DNA of 9,693 nucleotides, from the NCBI GenBank assembly GCA_937884735.1, contig CAKZYI010000453.1, positions 1 to 9,693 of the forward strand, read 5' to 3'. A program made the position numbers and the translations under genes. Positions within the stretch are counted from its first letter, which is position 1. Each line of letters opens with the position of its first letter. Below, piece after piece: positions 7,714-9,693 of this stretch. Below the pieces are notes generated by a model. That model was not told the DNA's origin and searched no databases. It saw only the letters and a list, made by a program, of their open reading frames with translations. The stretch is from an uncultured Pleurocapsa sp. Its GTDB lineage: Bacteria > Cyanobacteriota > Cyanobacteriia > Cyanobacteriales > Xenococcaceae.

Positions 7714-8085
7714 CAAAGCGATCGCATGTAGCGTTATGTATCTACAATTAAAACTCTCTTTACTTAGCATATGCCTCTATAGTAGCGATCGATAAAACTT
7801 GTCTTATGTAACCTCATACCGTTTAGATTTAAGTTTGCTACAGATGAATGAGCATGGGAGCAGACAAAGGCACGCAATGCGAATGCATTGCAGTCGTCTC
7901 ACAACGATCTGAGCGATAGCTCTGTGCCGCATATAGGCAGGGGAGGCAGAGAAAGAAACAAATCTATCTGTTGTATTCTTTTTTCAGATTGCTATCAGTT
8001 CGCGTGAAAGCTAAAAGCTACCCCAACAAACCACTCCTGTTAACCCAGACTGACATTATGTACATAATCCTAATCCTATAAATTC
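7714..8085. other. Intergenic region without a gene
   Basis: I see no convincing coding region here. It holds a HIP1 octamer at 7718-7725, just after the GH9 stop, and the structured repeat at 7869-7928. No strong rho-independent terminator follows the GH9 stop; the only candidate is a weak 5-bp TGTAG/CTACA hairpin shortly after the HIP1 site. Confidence 0.6.
7869..7928. repeat. Cloverleaf-like structured intergenic repeat
   Basis: GGCAC (7869-7873) pairs with GTGCC (7924-7928). This encloses GCAATGC-GAAT-GCATTGC (7874-7891, 7-bp stem), TCGT-6 nt-ACGA (7894-7907) and GAGC-GATA-GCTC (7911-7922). The stretch looks more G/C-rich than its surroundings. Lengths and loops do not fit a tRNA. It is probably a dispersed repeat or a structured RNA in the 3' region of the GH9 transcript; function unknown. 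Confidence 0.4.
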
Positions 8086-8123
8086 AAAAAGGGAGGCTAA
8101 TACAATTTGTACTAGCCTCCCTT
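8086..8123 (-). terminator. Rho-independent terminator of the porin gene
   Basis: An 11-bp perfect stem (arms 8089-8099 and 8113-8123, AGGGAGGCTA against TAGCCTCCCT) has a loop that can itself pair as TACAA/TTGTA. On the minus strand it is followed directly by a T-run (A-run 8086-8090 on the plus strand). It lies about 37 bases past the porin stop codon, in the correct orientation. Confidence 0.88.
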
Positions 8124-8135
8124 GGTGTAAATTAC

Positions 8136-8163
8136 AATTTCAAATCTAGAATTTCAAATCTAG
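8136..8163. repeat. Tandem 14-bp duplication across the porin stop codon
   Basis: AATTTCAAATCTAG occurs at 8136-8149 and again at 8150-8163, followed by a partial third start (AATTT). The second copy contains the TAG stop (8160-8162) of the porin gene. This is a small slippage-type duplication that leaves the coding sequence intact. Confidence 0.8.
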
Positions 8164-9693
8164 AATTTGAAGGTTGTACGAATAGTACCAACAATCACGC
8201 TGTCATTAGTATCAACATGGTTAGGATTGATTACTATATAAGCACCAGGAGTAATTGCAATGTTGTCGTTTAGAGGGAACTGGTAAAGAGCTTCAAGTAG
8301 GTAAGAAGTATCTCTGTCTTCTTGTAGACCAGCTTGTCCTTCAGCTACAGCATCATCAGAGATAAACTTGGGCACCATGCCACCAGCAAATGATAACTTA
8401 GAACCTTCTTTAACCAAATCTAGAACAGAGATGTTAGCTCCCCAACTCCAGATCTCACCAGATAAATCAGCATCGTCACCATTGGCATCTACTTGACCCA
8501 AGCTAGATACATCGGCATAGCCACCCCAACCAGCTAGGATAATTTTTTCACCAATATCAAACTTAGCACCCAAACCAATTTTGTTAGCGGCAGTGTCAAC
8601 CTCGCCAAAAGGCTCAGTAGCGTTACCACTTACAGTACTACCAGACTGATTTACGCTGCCAGCAGTTTGATAGTTGCGAACATAAGTTGCACTTAATTCT
8701 AAAGCGTCAAAGGGAGAAACTTCTAACTGTGCGCCCGCGCTGAAAGAACCGTTAAATAAGCCTTCTCTTTCGTCAGGACTATTAGCATCATCAGTTAAGT
8801 AACCAAAGTTAATGCCAACTCTGTCTTCAATTAGCTCTAAGTTAACACCAGCACCAGCACCTTCAGTACCACGGAAAGCAATTGGATTGCGGCGACTAAA
8901 GCGAGACAAAGCACCCGAACTACCACTTTCTAACATGGGGTTAGTAACAGCAAAGATATCATCCAAATCTAAACCAAAAGGTCCAACCCAAACGCGGATT
9001 TTTTCGCCTACAGGAAAGCGATAGTGTAAGTCACTAACTTCGATATCAAAATCGTTATTGCTGTCAAAACCCAAACGAGAAGAATTTGTACCAGTTAAAT
9101 CAGAATCATATCTGGTAATGTTTCCACCTTCTAATCTAGTTCTCAAACGGTCTTTGCCGAAGAAACTAGTATCAAAGTTAAGGCGAACACGACTACTGAA
9201 TGTAGTTTCGTCGTCTAGTTCAGAATCGTCTTCAAAATTATCTTTGAATTCATCTACTTCATCGTTTTCGATGTTGCCATCTCCATCAAGATCGCCACCA
9301 TTTTGACCAACGAAGTCTTCAAGATCTTGATCGTTTTCTTCACCATCGCCATTGAAGTCACCTACAGTATCTTCAAAGTCAATACCACCACCATAAGCAT
9401 CAGAAATAGCAAAGATTGCTTCTCCTTTCAACTTAGTAGTAGTAGAGAATTGGCTATCTTCTAGAACTGCGGTGCGACTTTCGATTTCATCAACTCTGCC
9501 ACCGATAGTAGCTAGCTCTGCCTCAAATTCTTGAGTTAGACGGTTGATTGTGTCTAATTCTTCTTGACCAACACCTTCTTGAGAAGCAATTAGACGTTCA
9601 ATTTGGTTCAAGCAGGAGTTCAAACCAGCCGCAAACTCATAGCGGGATAAGGGTTGATCGCCACGATAAGTTTGGTTAGGAAAACCAGAAATA
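8160..9693 (-). CDS. SLH-domain OprB-family outer-membrane porin (SomA/SomB type, 'iron uptake porin'), 5' end outside window
   Basis: Outer-membrane beta-barrel porin for small solutes and ions, tethered to the cell wall by an SLH domain. The frame is open to the right edge; the possible TTG start at 9623 is internal. Upstream codons read GFPNQTYRGDQPLSRYEFAA, the second half of a cyanobacterial SLH domain that continues as GLNSCLNQIERL. Next come a coiled-coil segment (about residues 15-57 from the TTG) and the barrel, starting at FSTTTKLKGEAIFAISDAYG (59-78). Family landmarks are FSSRVRLNFDTSFFGKDRLR (142-161) and the end VGTIRTTFKF with terminal Phe. Between first strand and RVRLNFDTSF sits a very acidic insert (about 82-141) with two EF-hand-like loops: DFNGDGEENDQD (89-100) and DLDGDGNIENDE (111-122). 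The signal peptide, SLH start and promoter lie beyond the window. Its own terminator suggests that it ends its transcription unit. Family call firm; specificity unknown. Confidence 0.93.
   Translation of the reverse strand, partial: ISGFPNQTYRGDQPLSRYEFAAGLNSCLNQIERLIASQEGVGQEELDTINRLTQEFEAELATIGGRVDEIESRTAVLEDSQFSTTTKLKGEAIFAISDAYGGGIDFEDTVGDFNGDGEENDQDLEDFVGQNGGDLDGDGNIENDEVDEFKDNFEDDSELDDETTFSSRVRLNFDTSFFGKDRLRTRLEGGNITRYDSDLTGTNSSRLGFDSNNDFDIEVSDLHYRFPVGEKIRVWVGPFGLDLDDIFAVTNPMLESGSSGALSRFSRRNPIAFRGTEGAGAGVNLELIEDRVGINFGYLTDDANSPDEREGLFNGSFSAGAQLEVSPFDALELSATYVRNYQTAGSVNQSGSTVSGNATEPFGEVDTAANKIGLGAKFDIGEKIILAGWGGYADVSSLGQVDANGDDADLSGEIWSWGANISVLDLVKEGSKLSFAGGMVPKFISDDAVAEGQAGLQEDRDTSYLLEALYQFPLNDNIAITPGAYIVINPNHVDTNDSVIVGTIRTTFKF
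9258..9359 (-). other. Paired EF-hand-like Ca-binding loops inserted in the porin
   Basis: Codons at 9359 to 9324 encode a loop with D1, N3, D5, G6 and D12; codons at 9293 to 9258 encode one with D1, D3, D5, G6, I8 and E12, a canonical 12-residue EF-hand loop. Flanking sequence is Asp/Glu-rich. Position near the start of the barrel suggests a surface or periplasmic loop; which side is not known. Confidence 0.6.

Noticed and set aside
7869..7928. tRNA gene
   Set aside because: The first arm has a 7-bp stem and 4-nt loop, the closing stem is only 5 bp, and there is no T-loop or anticodon-arm pattern.
8812..9306. Two plus-strand ORFs opposite the porin
   Set aside because: Ser/Lys/Pro-rich antisense shadows of the porin coding strand with no domain.
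9621..9623. TTG start for the porin
   Set aside because: The frame continues upstream into a clear SLH domain up to the window edge, so this is an internal Leu codon.

Overview
The window looks like chromosomal DNA of a cyanobacterium. Five copies of the cyanobacterial HIP1 octamer GCGATCGC are present (3592, 5042, 6126, 6613 and 7718). The porin has the SLH plus OprB-barrel layout of cyanobacterial outer membranes. The long exoprotein begins with a module I know from many cyanobacterial secreted proteins. AT-rich DNA and G/C-rich intergenic palindromes fit a filamentous or colonial cyanobacterium (Pleurocapsales or Chroococcales type), but the genus cannot be fixed from this sequence.

Layout. 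Positions 25-5139 (minus; possibly from 5166) encode a cysteine-free RTX exoprotein of about 1,700 residues. It carries an intact M10/serralysin-type zinc site, a short RTX block and a C-terminal extension of about 1,070 residues made of acidic beta-rich modules. Positions 5140-5769 are a divergent intergenic region with candidate promoters, a recurring GTAACTT heptamer and a cluster of nested G/C-rich inverted repeats. Positions 5770-7713 (plus) encode a secreted family 9 glycoside hydrolase (endoglucanase type) with a C-terminal CBM3c-like module. Positions 7714-8085 hold no gene but contain a structured cloverleaf-like repeat. Positions 8086-8123 form a clear rho-independent terminator for a minus-strand SLH/OprB porin. 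That porin runs from 8160 off the right edge, so its N-terminus is missing.

How they fit together. Protease and glucanase are divergently transcribed and both appear to be exported, the first probably by type I secretion (no Sec signal) and the second by Sec (clear signal peptide). A shared role in remodelling extracellular matrix or sheath (protein plus beta-glucan) is a reasonable inference, not something the sequence proves. The porin is convergent to the glucanase, has its own terminator and is probably functionally independent. The least ordinary items are the modular architecture of the exoprotein, the GH9-CBM3c enzyme in a cyanobacterial setting, and a pair of EF-hand-like calcium loops inserted into the porin.
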